Part shown: piece by piece, positions 16,588-24,310 of the stretch
Numbering within the stretch: the stretch's first letter is position 1
Layout: each line of letters opens with the position of its first letter
Assembly: GCA_944322575.1 (NCBI GenBank)
Contig: CALUPK010000079.1
Location: 1 to 33,937, forward strand
Length of the DNA: 33,937 nucleotides
From: an uncultured Bacteroidales bacterium
Lineage (GTDB): Bacteria; Bacteroidota; Bacteroidia; Bacteroidales; UBA932
Reading direction: 5' to 3'
Position numbers and translations under genes: made by a program
Notes under the pieces: model-generated
What the model saw: the letters and a program-made list of their open reading frames with translations, nothing else
The model's database searches: none
Told to the model about the DNA's origin: nothing

Positions 16588-17871
16588 TTATTGTTTCAAA
16601 CATCCTATCGGAACAATGTAAATTCCATCTTCAGGACGGCGATAAGCATATTCGCCAGTTGCCGTTAGTATCATCTTAAAAGCAGGCGCTTTCATTCGTG
16701 TAGTGTCAATCTGTTTAGCTAATGAAGTCAGCGTTTCTACACCCTCGCTTATCAAGGTTTCTCCTCCGAGTTTGACTTCAATAAGTCCATACTGTCCGTT
16801 GCGAAGATGTACTACTGCATCGCATTCCAAACCGCTTTTGTCTCGATAATGATATACGTTGCCATTTAATGCTTCTGCAAACACACGCAGATCTCTTACG
16901 CACATTGTTTCAAAGAAGAATCCCATTGTCTTCAGATCGTTCATTAAATCTTCTGGTCCTAAACCTAAAGCAGCCGTTGCGATAGAAGGATCAACAAAAT
17001 AGCGTGTGTCTGCTGTACGGATTGCAGTCTTTGAGCGAAGATTCGGATTCCAGGCCGGCATATCTTCTACTACAAATATTTTTCTCAAAGCTTCGAGGTA
17101 AGAACTTATAGTATCATCATCAAGCGTTGCTGTATCGTTGTTTTTTAAATCCTCCTTTAATGTTGCGATTGATACCTGTGTCCCTTGATGTCGGGCATAT
17201 GCTCTCATCAAGCGTTGCACTCGTTCTGAAGCTCTTTTGACGCCATCGACTTTGGTTATATCTTCTTTGGTTACTGCATCGTAGTAATCAAACGCTTGTT
17301 CCAATGCCGCCTCTTCGGGTAATCCTACAGCCATAGGCCAACCGCCACGGCAAATCAGAAAAGCGATGTCTTGTAATTTAAGGTCATTCTTTTCCAATAT
17401 CTTTTCAGGAGCAGTAAATAAGTTGCCGAGGCTTACCTTTCCATTTGACTCCCCAGACTCAAACAGTGTCATAGGCCGCATTGTCAACCAGGCAAAGCGT
17501 CCTGTTCCGGAATGTCCTCTTTCCTCTTCTGCCTCCTTATCGGGGACTGCGAAGCCTGTTAAAATGAACTGCCCCATTTTACGGCGGTGGTCAACAGTAT
17601 ATCTTACCGCATCCCATAATTTTGGTACGGTCTGCCACTCGTCAATAAGCATTGGCGTATCTCCTGATAACGCAGCATCTGTATCTATTTCTAACAGGCT
17701 CTTGAAATTGTTCTTCACATCAGTTCGAGCCAACAATATTTTGCTGGCTGCAATTTCCTCTGCTGTAGTTGTCTTGCCACACCATTTAGGACCTTCTATC
17801 AGCACGGCTCCTTTTGCTTGCAACTTCTTTTCAAGCAGGCTATCCATTATTCTATGTCTGTAACCATCCAT
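16588..17871 (-). CDS. AAA ATPase with C-terminal DUF4143 domain
   Basis: This is a 427-residue protein. A Walker A motif lies at 27-34 (GPKWCGKT) and Walker B at LIDEW (D77, E78). A helical middle follows, and then a DUF4143 C-terminus with GFFFETMCVRDLR and a late D...EVKLGG arrangement that recalls PD-(D/E)xK nucleases (ECDAVVHL...LIEVKLGG). This family is very common in Bacteroidota and archaeal genomes, often in many copies; its biological role is not established. The ATG at 17869-17871 follows a good -7 box at 17893-17900. Base composition lies between the AT-rich polysaccharide block and the GC-rich core. It converges on the polysaccharide operon and diverges from the RloA-like gene. 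Confidence 0.88.
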   Translation of the reverse strand: MDGYRHRIMDSLLEKKLQAKGAVLIEGPKWCGKTTTAEEIAASKILLARTDVKNNFKSLLEIDTDAALSGDTPMLIDEWQTVPKLWDAVRYTVDHRRKMGQFILTGFAVPDKEAEEERGHSGTGRFAWLTMRPMTLFESGESNGKVSLGNLFTAPEKILEKNDLKLQDIAFLICRGGWPMAVGLPEEAALEQAFDYYDAVTKEDITKVDGVKRASERVQRLMRAYARHQGTQVSIATLKEDLKNNDTATLDDDTISSYLEALRKIFVVEDMPAWNPNLRSKTAIRTADTRYFVDPSIATAALGLGPEDLMNDLKTMGFFFETMCVRDLRVFAEALNGNVYHYRDKSGLECDAVVHLRNGQYGLIEVKLGGETLISEGVETLTSLAKQIDTTRMKAPAFKMILTATGEYAYRRPEDGIYIVPIGCLKQ

Positions 17872-17892
17872 AAATTAAAGTATTTACTCTTA

Positions 17893-17900
17893 CAAAGATA
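17893..17900 (-). promoter_or_regulatory. -7 promoter box of the DUF4143 ATPase gene
   Basis: On the minus strand this reads TATCTTTG, a match to TAnnTTTG, 21 bases before the ATG. A clear TTTG -33 box is not visible; the repeat units at 17916 onwards occupy that position. Confidence 0.6.
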
Positions 17901-17915
17901 ATCAAAAAAAATATG

Positions 17916-17969
17916 TTCGGTAATTTGGAGTAGTATTTTTCGGTAATATGGCTTAAAATTATTCGGTAC
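17916..17969. repeat. Three direct repeats TTCGGTA(A/C) at 23-bp spacing
   Basis: TTCGGTAA at 17916-17923, TTCGGTAA at 17939-17946 and TTCGGTAC at 17962-17969 start exactly 23 bases apart. The first two extend to TTCGGTAATnTGG. They lie directly upstream of the DUF4143 gene's -7 box, where an iterated operator would sit. Seen in sequence; the function is inferred. Confidence 0.65.
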
Positions 17970-17980
17970 AGGCTTAAAAG

Positions 17981-18025
17981 AAAAATCCAGCAGAGACGGT
18001 CGTGGACAGAGTCTACTGGATTTTT
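17981..18025. terminator. Strong bidirectional terminator-like hairpin
   Basis: AAAAATCCAG (17981-17990) is perfectly complementary to CTGGATTTTT (18016-18025). The stem continues after one mismatch with AGA/TCT, leaving a 17-base loop. Flanking A and T runs give it terminator form on both strands. It lies between two divergent genes and upstream of both promoters, so it ends neither gene; it may insulate them or be left from an earlier gene arrangement. Confidence 0.6.
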
Positions 18026-18101
18026 CGTATGGAGATATTGAGACCAATGTGCGGGAGTGATATATGTGGTTGCGGAAAAGTGAGAAAAAATCTCATTTTG
18101 A

Positions 18102-18132
18102 TTTGGGCATATTGCGAATTTTAATATATTTG
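18102..18132 (+). promoter_or_regulatory. Promoter of the RloA/RloB-like pair
   Basis: TTTG at 18102-18105, 19 bases, then TATATTTG at 18125-18132: an ideal Bacteroidota -33/-7 pair. Only about 15 bases separate the -7 box from the ATG at 18148, so the leader is very short. Confidence 0.75.
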
Positions 18133-18147
18133 CAAAAAAAATGAGAT

Positions 18148-19413
18148 ATGTTAGTAAACTTCACGGTCAAAAACTTTCGCTCGTTTAAGCAAGAACGGAC
18201 GTTTTACATGGAAGCCAGTTCTATAAAAGAGCATAAGGAGTCTGTTATTGAAAAAGGTAAATATAGGCTATTGCCGTTGGCTGTTTTTTATGGTGCTAAT
18301 TCCGGAGGAAAGAGTAATTTGATACAGGCTATTGCGACCATGCGTGGAATAGTTCGACGTTCAGTGCAGCTGAACGAAGGTGATAATTTGCCGTATGACC
18401 CGTTTGCGCTTGACCGGTATTCGGAAAGTCAGCCGACTTTCTTCGAGATTCAGTTTATAAAGGATAGTGCCCTTTATCGATATGGGTTTGAGTACAATAA
18501 AAAAGAAATTGTCTCAGAGTGGTTGTACGAGAAGTGTTTTGGAGAAAGGGAGTATGAACTTTTCATGCGCTCACATGATTTGATAGAAGTTTCAGCGAAA
18601 AGATTTCCTGAGGGGCTTGGCAAGGAAGAAGGCTTGACTAACGCAAACAGGTTGTTTCTTTCGGTAGTCGCGCAACTGAAAGGGAGTAAGTCTAATTCAG
18701 TACTGGACTGGTTTAAGGGATGTAATATTCTTTCAGGTATTGCCAGTGAAGGTTACGAATTGTTTACACTTAATATGTTTTTGGAACATATTGACGGTGT
18801 GGATGAAGTCCAGAACTTTTTTTCCTCATTGCAGTTGGGATTCACACGTTTCTCTGTCAAGGAGAAGGATATCCCCAATGATGTTTTTGAAAACCTGCCT
18901 GATTCGATAAGAGTGAGGTTGGAACAGGATTCCTCTAAAAGACATTATATAGAACCTTTAACTACGCACAATATCTATGACAATGGTTCGGTTGTAGGAG
19001 AAAGGGTCTTTAATAAAGACCATATGGAGTCTGAAGGAACAAAAAAGGTAATCGAAATGTCCGGCCCAATATTCGACACTTTAAACAAGGGTAAGGTATT
19101 GGTCATAGACGAATTGGATGCGAAATTGCATCCACTCCTGACCCGGAATATAGTATTGCTCTTCATGAATCCAAAAACAAATAAGCACGGTGCTCAATTG
19201 ATTTTTGCGACACATGATACCAATTTGTTGGATTTGAGACTTGTGCGTCGTGATCAGATTTGGTTTGCCGAAAAAGATAATGAAGAATCTACTGATATCT
19301 ATTCTCTTGTAGAATTTAAGGATGACGATGGGAAGATAGTACGTAGCGATCGTGATATCGAACGCGATTATATCCGTGGCCGCTACGGAGCCATACCGTT
19401 TATTGGAAAATAA
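18148..19413 (+). CDS. RloA-like AAA ATPase (AAA_15/AAA_21, OLD/ABC-type)
   Basis: This is a 421-residue ATPase. The N-terminal VNFTVKNFRSFK is the usual start of ABC/SMC-like AAA_15/AAA_21 proteins. Walker A is GANSGGKS at 49-56, Walker B is VLVIDELDAKLHP (D321, E322), and a switch His occurs in ATHDTN (H356). This matches RloA and the ATPase half of several two-gene anti-phage systems, such as AriA of PARIS. The ATPase would sense an intruder and control the partner nuclease. An ATG at 18141 is out of frame, and 18148 is the right start for the conserved N-terminus. The RloB-like gene begins 10 bases after the stop. Family confidence is high; the defence role is inferred from family and pairing. 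Confidence 0.85.
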   Translation: MLVNFTVKNFRSFKQERTFYMEASSIKEHKESVIEKGKYRLLPLAVFYGANSGGKSNLIQAIATMRGIVRRSVQLNEGDNLPYDPFALDRYSESQPTFFEIQFIKDSALYRYGFEYNKKEIVSEWLYEKCFGEREYELFMRSHDLIEVSAKRFPEGLGKEEGLTNANRLFLSVVAQLKGSKSNSVLDWFKGCNILSGIASEGYELFTLNMFLEHIDGVDEVQNFFSSLQLGFTRFSVKEKDIPNDVFENLPDSIRVRLEQDSSKRHYIEPLTTHNIYDNGSVVGERVFNKDHMESEGTKKVIEMSGPIFDTLNKGKVLVIDELDAKLHPLLTRNIVLLFMNPKTNKHGAQLIFATHDTNLLDLRLVRRDQIWFAEKDNEESTDIYSLVEFKDDDGKIVRSDRDIERDYIRGRYGAIPFIGK

Positions 19414-19423
19414 AAGAGTTGTC

Positions 19424-20119
19424 ATGGGACATACAAGAAAGGGTGAAATTGCAAAATTGAAGAAGGAGCGCAGGGAAGCCAAGGCTGATAAAAAACGTAA
19501 AGTTGGGACGCGTAATCAGCTTGTGCGTTTTTTGATAGTGTGTGAGGGGACTAAAACTGAACCTAAGTATTTTGAGGCTCTCATAAAGAATCACATATCG
19601 ACTGTCCGTGAGGAAACGATACAGGGCGAGGGAAAGGCGACGGTTGCCCTTGTCGACAGAACTATGGAAATCAAGAATGAACTGGAACGCGGGAATGCAA
19701 TGCGTTTCGACCGTGTGTGGGTAGTATTTGACAAAGATGATTTTGATGATTTTAATGAGGCTATCCGGAAGGCTGAGGAATTAGGTTTTCAAAGCGCATG
19801 GACAAATGAGGCTTTTGAATTGTGGTACTACTTGCATTTTGAGTATCTTGATACAAAAATCGGCCGGGCAGACTATATCGACAAACTGGAAGGTGTTTTG
19901 AGAAAACGAATGGGGAATCCGGATTTTGTGTATAAGAAGGGAGATCCTGAAATTTATAACCTACTCCAGACATACGGACAAGAAGATTTGGCAAAACGTT
20001 TTGCTAAAAAACTGCGGAGCTTATATACTGATTCAAATTATTCAGAACATAAACCTTGCACAATGGTAGATATTCTTGTTGAGGAACTGGAATATCCTGA
20101 GAAATTGCTGCAGGGATGA
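19424..20119 (+). CDS. RloB-like TOPRIM-domain protein
   Basis: This is a 231-residue protein from the ATG at 19424; upstream in-frame codons overlap the ATPase gene and add no conserved sequence. The lysine/arginine-rich N-terminus (KGEIAKLKKERREAK) precedes the core RFLIVCEGTKTEPKYFEAL, the TOPRIM glutamate motif. WVVFDKDDFDDF follows and supplies the DxD metal site. This pattern is that of RloB, a companion of RloA first noted in type I restriction-modification loci. By analogy with AriB and OLD-family nucleases it is a candidate metal-dependent nuclease effector. It forms an operon with the ATPase under one promoter, and a weak hairpin follows. No methylase or restriction subunit lies nearby. 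Confidence 0.82.
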   Translation: MGHTRKGEIAKLKKERREAKADKKRKVGTRNQLVRFLIVCEGTKTEPKYFEALIKNHISTVREETIQGEGKATVALVDRTMEIKNELERGNAMRFDRVWVVFDKDDFDDFNEAIRKAEELGFQSAWTNEAFELWYYLHFEYLDTKIGRADYIDKLEGVLRKRMGNPDFVYKKGDPEIYNLLQTYGQEDLAKRFAKKLRSLYTDSNYSEHKPCTMVDILVEELEYPEKLLQG

Positions 20120-20136
20120 GATGAAAACAGCGCAGG

Positions 20137-20160
20137 GGCAGACCTGAAGCTGCCGTTTTG
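20137..20160 (+). terminator. Weak terminator after the RloB-like gene
   Basis: GGCAG (20137-20141) pairs with CTGCC (20150-20154) around an 8-base loop, followed by GTTTTG. The T run is short. It lies 17 bases after the stop and before the murF-alr promoter. Confidence 0.4.
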
Positions 20161-20184
20161 CAGACGGAACGTAAGAAAAAACGC

Positions 20185-20192
20185 TAAATTTG
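20185..20192 (+). promoter_or_regulatory. -7 box of murF-alr
   Basis: TAAATTTG matches TAnnTTTG and lies 22 bases before the ATG at 20215. A TTTG at 20157-20160 could be the -33 box, though the 24-base spacing is long. Confidence 0.5.
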
Positions 20193-20214
20193 CGCTGCAA
20201 AAACAAGCAGTACC

Positions 20215-22617
20215 ATGATAGTTTCCGTGGACAGCCGCACCGTTACCCGTCCGGACGAGACTGTGTTCTATGCTCTCAGGGGGCAGAATAATGACGGGCA
20301 TGATTATGTGAAGGCGCTTTATGACAGAGGGGTGCGTCATTTCGTGCTGAGCGAGCGCCGTCCCGGTACAGAATATCTTCAGGATGCATCTGTCCAGTAT
20401 GTGGACGATACTCTCGAGGCTCTGCAGTCCGCGGCGGCCCGGCACCGCCGTCATGAGCTGCCTCGGACGGAGGTTACGGCTATTACCGGCAGCAACGGCA
20501 AGACCGTGGTGAAGGAGTGGATAGCGCAGCTGCTCGGTGAGGACGTGCCCCTGAGCCGCAGCCCCCGCAGCTACAACTCTCAGGTGGGAGTGCCGCTCTC
20601 GCTCATGGAGGTGACGCCCGAGTGCCGTATCGCCCTGATAGAGGCCGGGATGTCCCGCCCCGGAGAGATGGCCCGCCTGCAGCGGATTATCCGTCCGGAC
20701 CTCGGGGTGTTCACGCACCTTGGGGATGCCCATGGGGAGAATTTCCCTTCGCTCGAGGCGAAAATGCAGGAGAAGGCCCGGCTTTTCAAGGGCTGCAGTG
20801 CTGTAATTTGCCGGGAGGGCTACGCGGCGGATATCATCGCCCGGGAATGCGCTCCGCAGACGAGGATGTACCTCTGGGGCGATTCCCAGAAGACGGATGT
20901 CCGGATAATAGGGACCGGGGCCAATGTCGCAGGCCGGGATGTGGAGATGGAGGTCCACGGCGCTGACGGAAGGACGGAGCGCGGCCGGATACATATTCCG
21001 TTCGCCGACGATGCATCGTTCGAGAACTGCATGACGGCGGTCGCCTACATGCTTTACCACGGATATACACTTGAGCAGCTGGCTCCGAGGGTTGCGGACC
21101 TGCAGCCTGTGGCCATGCGGATGGAGATCCGCGAGGGGGTGGGGGGCAGCACGCTGATAAAGGATTATTACAACTCCGACCCGGCTTCATTTGCAATAGC
21201 CCTCGGTACGCTGGCCCATCAGGACTCTACCCGTCCGAAGGTGGTGATTCTGTCGGACTTCGTGGATGTCGGCGGCAAGGCGGAGCAAACCTACCGTCAG
21301 GTGGCGCAGATGCTGGAAAAATCCGGGGTGCGGCTCTTCATCGGGGTTGGCCACTGCCTGAGCGCTCACCGCAGCCTGTTCGAGGGGCTGCCGCAGAAGC
21401 GTTTCTACAGGACTACGGAGGAATTTCTGTCCGCCGAGCGCAGGGACGACTTCCGCGATATGGATATCCTTATCAAGGGGGCCCGGCAGTTCCGCTTCGA
21501 GTACATAGGAGGCTTCTTAACCCGGCAGTCGCACACTACGGTCTTGGAGGTGGACTTGGATGCGCTGGCGGGCAACTTCAACATCCTGCGCAACCGCGTG
21601 CCGCGCGGGACTCGGCTGGCCGTCATGGTGAAGGCCTTCTCCTACGGCAGCGGTGCCGGGGAGATAGCGGCTCAGCTCCAGTACAGCGGCGTCGACTACC
21701 TGATGGTGGCCTACGCGGACGAGGGCGTGGAGCTGCGTTCGAGGGGGATCACGGTGCCGATAGCGGTGATGAATCCAGAGCCGGAGGCATTTGACCAGAT
21801 GATAGAATTTTCCTTAGAGCCGGAGATATACTCCTTAGCGCTGCTGAGGGACTTCGAGGAGGTGCTGGCCCGGGGCGGAGTGGAGGGCTATCCGGTGCAT
21901 CTGAAGTTCAATACGGGGATGAACCGTTCGGGGCTGGATAAGAAGGATATCCCGGAACTGCTGGAGTTCATGGAAGGGCGGCGGACGGTGATGCTGCGCA
22001 GCATGTTCTCCCATCTGGCGGCTGCGGACGACCCGGCGGAGGATGAGTTCACCCTCGGGCAGATCCGCCTGTTCGAGGAGATGACTGGGATGGTGCAGCC
22101 GCATTTCCCCTATAAGATACTGCGGCATATTCTCAACAGCGCCGGCATTGAGCGTTTTCCCCAGTATGCCTTCGATATGGTGCGCATTGGCATCGGGCTG
22201 TACGGCATAGGTCCGCTCCCGGGGCTGAGGCCGGTGAGCACATTCAAGACGCACATAGCGTCGATACGCAGGATTACTCCGGACCAGACTGTGGGCTACG
22301 GACGCAGGGGCAGGGTCAGCCGGCCGTCGGACGTGGCGGTCATCCCTGTGGGCTACGCGGACGGGCTGGACCGTCATCTGAGCTGCGGGGTGGGGGAGAT
22401 GATGGTGCGCGGGCAGAGGGTACCTGTCTTAGGCAATATCTGCATGGACGCCTGTATGCTGGATGTCACCGGCACGGGCGCTCAGGTAGGAGACGAGGTG
22501 GAGATCTTCGGGCACAATATCCCAGTGACCGAGCTCTCTGACAAGCTCGGGACCATCCCCTACGAGGTGCTGACGAGTATCTCCCGCCGGGTCAGGCGGC
22601 TCTACTTCAAGGAGTAG
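20215..22617 (+). CDS. murF-alr: Bifunctional UDP-MurNAc-tripeptide:D-Ala-D-Ala ligase / alanine racemase
   Basis: This is an 800-residue fusion. The first 450 residues are MurF: substrate motif DSRTV...GQNNDGHDYV, ATP-binding TGSNGKT at 91-97, and VILSDFVDVGG near the C-terminal domain. The rest is a fold-type III alanine racemase with the PLP lysine K473 in VMVKAFSYGSG and GYGRRGRVSRP late in the chain. It supplies D-alanine and adds D-Ala-D-Ala to the peptidoglycan precursor in the cytoplasm; the fusion is characteristic of Bacteroidota. The start gives a slightly shorter N-terminus than usual, but a -7 box just upstream supports it. It is GC-rich core DNA. Its 3' end overlaps the convergent kinase gene by 16 bases. 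Confidence 0.95.
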   Translation: MIVSVDSRTVTRPDETVFYALRGQNNDGHDYVKALYDRGVRHFVLSERRPGTEYLQDASVQYVDDTLEALQSAAARHRRHELPRTEVTAITGSNGKTVVKEWIAQLLGEDVPLSRSPRSYNSQVGVPLSLMEVTPECRIALIEAGMSRPGEMARLQRIIRPDLGVFTHLGDAHGENFPSLEAKMQEKARLFKGCSAVICREGYAADIIARECAPQTRMYLWGDSQKTDVRIIGTGANVAGRDVEMEVHGADGRTERGRIHIPFADDASFENCMTAVAYMLYHGYTLEQLAPRVADLQPVAMRMEIREGVGGSTLIKDYYNSDPASFAIALGTLAHQDSTRPKVVILSDFVDVGGKAEQTYRQVAQMLEKSGVRLFIGVGHCLSAHRSLFEGLPQKRFYRTTEEFLSAERRDDFRDMDILIKGARQFRFEYIGGFLTRQSHTTVLEVDLDALAGNFNILRNRVPRGTRLAVMVKAFSYGSGAGEIAAQLQYSGVDYLMVAYADEGVELRSRGITVPIAVMNPEPEAFDQMIEFSLEPEIYSLALLRDFEEVLARGGVEGYPVHLKFNTGMNRSGLDKKDIPELLEFMEGRRTVMLRSMFSHLAAADDPAEDEFTLGQIRLFEEMTGMVQPHFPYKILRHILNSAGIERFPQYAFDMVRIGIGLYGIGPLPGLRPVSTFKTHIASIRRITPDQTVGYGRRGRVSRPSDVAVIPVGYADGLDRHLSCGVGEMMVRGQRVPVLGNICMDACMLDVTGTGAQVGDEVEIFGHNIPVTELSDKLGTIPYEVLTSISRRVRRLYFKE

Positions 22618-23447
22618 CTGCGGTCTTCCCTTTCGAAGAAGTCAATCGTACGGTAGAATGGATGCACGGGGCCGTAGCCGGGACCGAAACGGTAGCCGGA
22701 GCCGTAGGCTATGGACTCGTTGATGAATATCTCGGCTCTTTCGACCGCTGCCTCCAGATCGTACTTCCGGGCGATGTAGGTGGCTATGGCCGAACCGAAG
22801 GTGTCGCCTGTGCCGTTGACGTTGCGGGTGTCGATGCGGCGCTTGGAGAAGCGGCGGGTGTTGTCGGTGCGGCGGTTGTAGAGGACGTCGATGAGGTTGT
22901 CTCCGTCGGGTATGGACTTGATGATCACCGAGCAGCCGGCTTCGGATATCTTCCGGATGAGCCGGTCCACGTTGTCGAGGGTGATGTCCTCACCGGCTAA
23001 GACGCGGGCCTCGTGTATGTTGGGAGTGATGATTTCGGCCTGGGGGAAAAGCAGCTCGCGGTAGGCGTCTATGGCTTCCTGGAGGATGAGTGCCGTACCG
23101 CCGGAATCCACCATGACGGGATCGATGACCTTGGGCACCTCCGGGTACTCGCGCAGCAGGCCGGCTACGGCCTCCACTATCTGCTTCTCGTAGAGCATGC
23201 CGGTCTTGATGCAGTCGGCGCCCACATCATCGAGGAAGTCCCGGCTCTGGCTGAGGATGATGTCCACCGGCATGGTCCGGATGCCCTTGACCTGGGTGGT
23301 GTTCATGTCCACGAGGAGGGTGGTGGCTCCGGCCGCGAATCCGCCGCATGCGGAGACGGCCTTGATATCTGCCTGGATGCCGCAGCAGCCGAGGGGTTCG
23401 CTGCCGGCTATCATGAAGACTTTTGCGAAATCTTTTTTATGTTCCAT
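22602..23447 (-). CDS. ThiD/PdxK-type kinase (hydroxymethylpyrimidine or pyridoxal kinase)
   Basis: This is a 281-residue ribokinase-fold protein. The N-terminus FMIAGSEPLGCCGIQADIKA corresponds to the ThiD/PdxK substrate loop, VIDPVMVDSGG is the family's central motif, and NGTGDTFGSAI carries the catalytic base D215. Classical ThiD has GTGC at that site, so the Asp-containing GTGD form leans towards pyridoxal/pyridoxine kinase activity. No other thiamine gene is nearby, which also favours vitamin B6 salvage; both readings remain open. A PLP role would suit the neighbouring PLP-dependent alanine racemase, but that link is weak. It is tail-to-tail with murF-alr (16-base overlap) and 23 bases downstream of the HAD gene on the same strand. 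Confidence 0.8.
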   Translation of the reverse strand: MEHKKDFAKVFMIAGSEPLGCCGIQADIKAVSACGGFAAGATTLLVDMNTTQVKGIRTMPVDIILSQSRDFLDDVGADCIKTGMLYEKQIVEAVAGLLREYPEVPKVIDPVMVDSGGTALILQEAIDAYRELLFPQAEIITPNIHEARVLAGEDITLDNVDRLIRKISEAGCSVIIKSIPDGDNLIDVLYNRRTDNTRRFSKRRIDTRNVNGTGDTFGSAIATYIARKYDLEAAVERAEIFINESIAYGSGYRFGPGYGPVHPFYRTIDFFEREDRSYSLK

Positions 23448-23470
23448 TGTCTTGTAGGAGTTCTTGAGAG

Positions 23471-24256
23471 TTATTGGATCACGCCGAAATGCCTGAGTGC
23501 GTTGGCCACTCCTCCGGCGTCGATATTGTCAGTGATGTAGTCGGCAGCGGCCTTGACGGTCACTCCCGCATTGCCCATTGCCACTCCTGTGCCGGCGCGG
23601 CGCAGGATAGGGATGTCGTTGCCTCCGTCCCCGAATGCCATGCATTCCGCCAGACTGATGCCCTCGTGCGCGGCGATGGTCTCCATGCCCCGGCCCTTGT
23701 CGGCCTCGGAGGAGATGACATCGGAAAAATACTCGCACCAGCGGGCGGACTCGGCGTGCCGCAGCAGGGGTACGACGGCGGCTTCCTGAGCCTCGTCGAA
23801 GAAGGGGGTGAGCTGATATACGGGGCGGGAGAGCATTTCCTCAGTGGTGGTGCGGGTGTCTATGCCCTTGATGGCCAGCATGACTCCGAAGACCTGGTCC
23901 ACGATCGGGCGGTGGTTGTGTACGATAGCCCGGTCCTCTCCCACGATAAGGGAGGGAACGCCCCAGCGGTCGGCGGCTCCGAGGATGGTCCTCACGTCCT
24001 CCGGGTTGATGGGGGTGCGGGATATCGTCTGTCCGCCTACGGTGCATATCGCGCCGTTGACGGTGATGTAGCCGTCGATGAGGTGCAGGATGGGGTCGAG
24101 GTTGTTGATCAGCGGGGCGGGCCGTCCGGTGGAGATGAATATCCTCACTCCGGCCTCATGCGCCGCAGTCAGTGCCCCGACAGTGGATGCCGGCACCGAA
24201 TGGGTCCTGAAGCTGACTAATGTCCCGTCTATGTCGAAAAACAGAGCTTTTATCAT
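23471..24256 (-). CDS. Cof-type HAD-superfamily phosphatase
   Basis: This is a 261-residue HAD hydrolase. Motif I is FFDIDGTLV with nucleophile D8 and acid/base D10. Motif II is ISTGRPAP, and motif III/IV is KGRGMETIAAHEGI followed by MAFGDGGNDIPILRRAG. The region between motifs II and III is the long C2B cap typical of Cof/YidA-type enzymes, which dephosphorylate sugar phosphates or cofactor phosphates such as PLP. It is upstream of and co-directional with the ThiD/PdxK-type kinase, so the pair might act together in vitamin metabolism (inference). A -7-like box lies just upstream at 24276-24283. Substrate not readable. Confidence 0.92.
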   Translation of the reverse strand: MIKALFFDIDGTLVSFRTHSVPASTVGALTAAHEAGVRIFISTGRPAPLINNLDPILHLIDGYITVNGAICTVGGQTISRTPINPEDVRTILGAADRWGVPSLIVGEDRAIVHNHRPIVDQVFGVMLAIKGIDTRTTTEEMLSRPVYQLTPFFDEAQEAAVVPLLRHAESARWCEYFSDVISSEADKGRGMETIAAHEGISLAECMAFGDGGNDIPILRRAGTGVAMGNAGVTVKAAADYITDNIDAGGVANALRHFGVIQ

Positions 24257-24275
24257 AAAACGTTCAAATGGCCCG

Positions 24276-24283
24276 CAAATATA
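24276..24283 (-). promoter_or_regulatory. Putative -7 box of the HAD gene
   Basis: The minus strand reads TATATTTG, matching TAnnTTTG, 19 bases before the ATG and within the 54-base gap after the symporter gene. No good -33 box is visible. Confidence 0.45.
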
Positions 24284-24310
24284 GCGAATAAAAGGCGAAA
24301 AGGTACCCCG

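Noticed and set aside
17847-18047. 66-codon minus-strand frame spanning the repeats and hairpin upstream of the DUF4143 gene
   Set aside because: It covers the promoter, direct repeats and hairpin and runs into the ATPase start. Composition is that of noncoding DNA and there is no recognisable domain.
20038-21060. 340-codon open frame on the minus strand across murF
   Set aside because: It lies entirely antisense to the conserved MurF domain and the end of the RloB-like gene, has no recognisable motif, and is explained by GC-rich codon bias.
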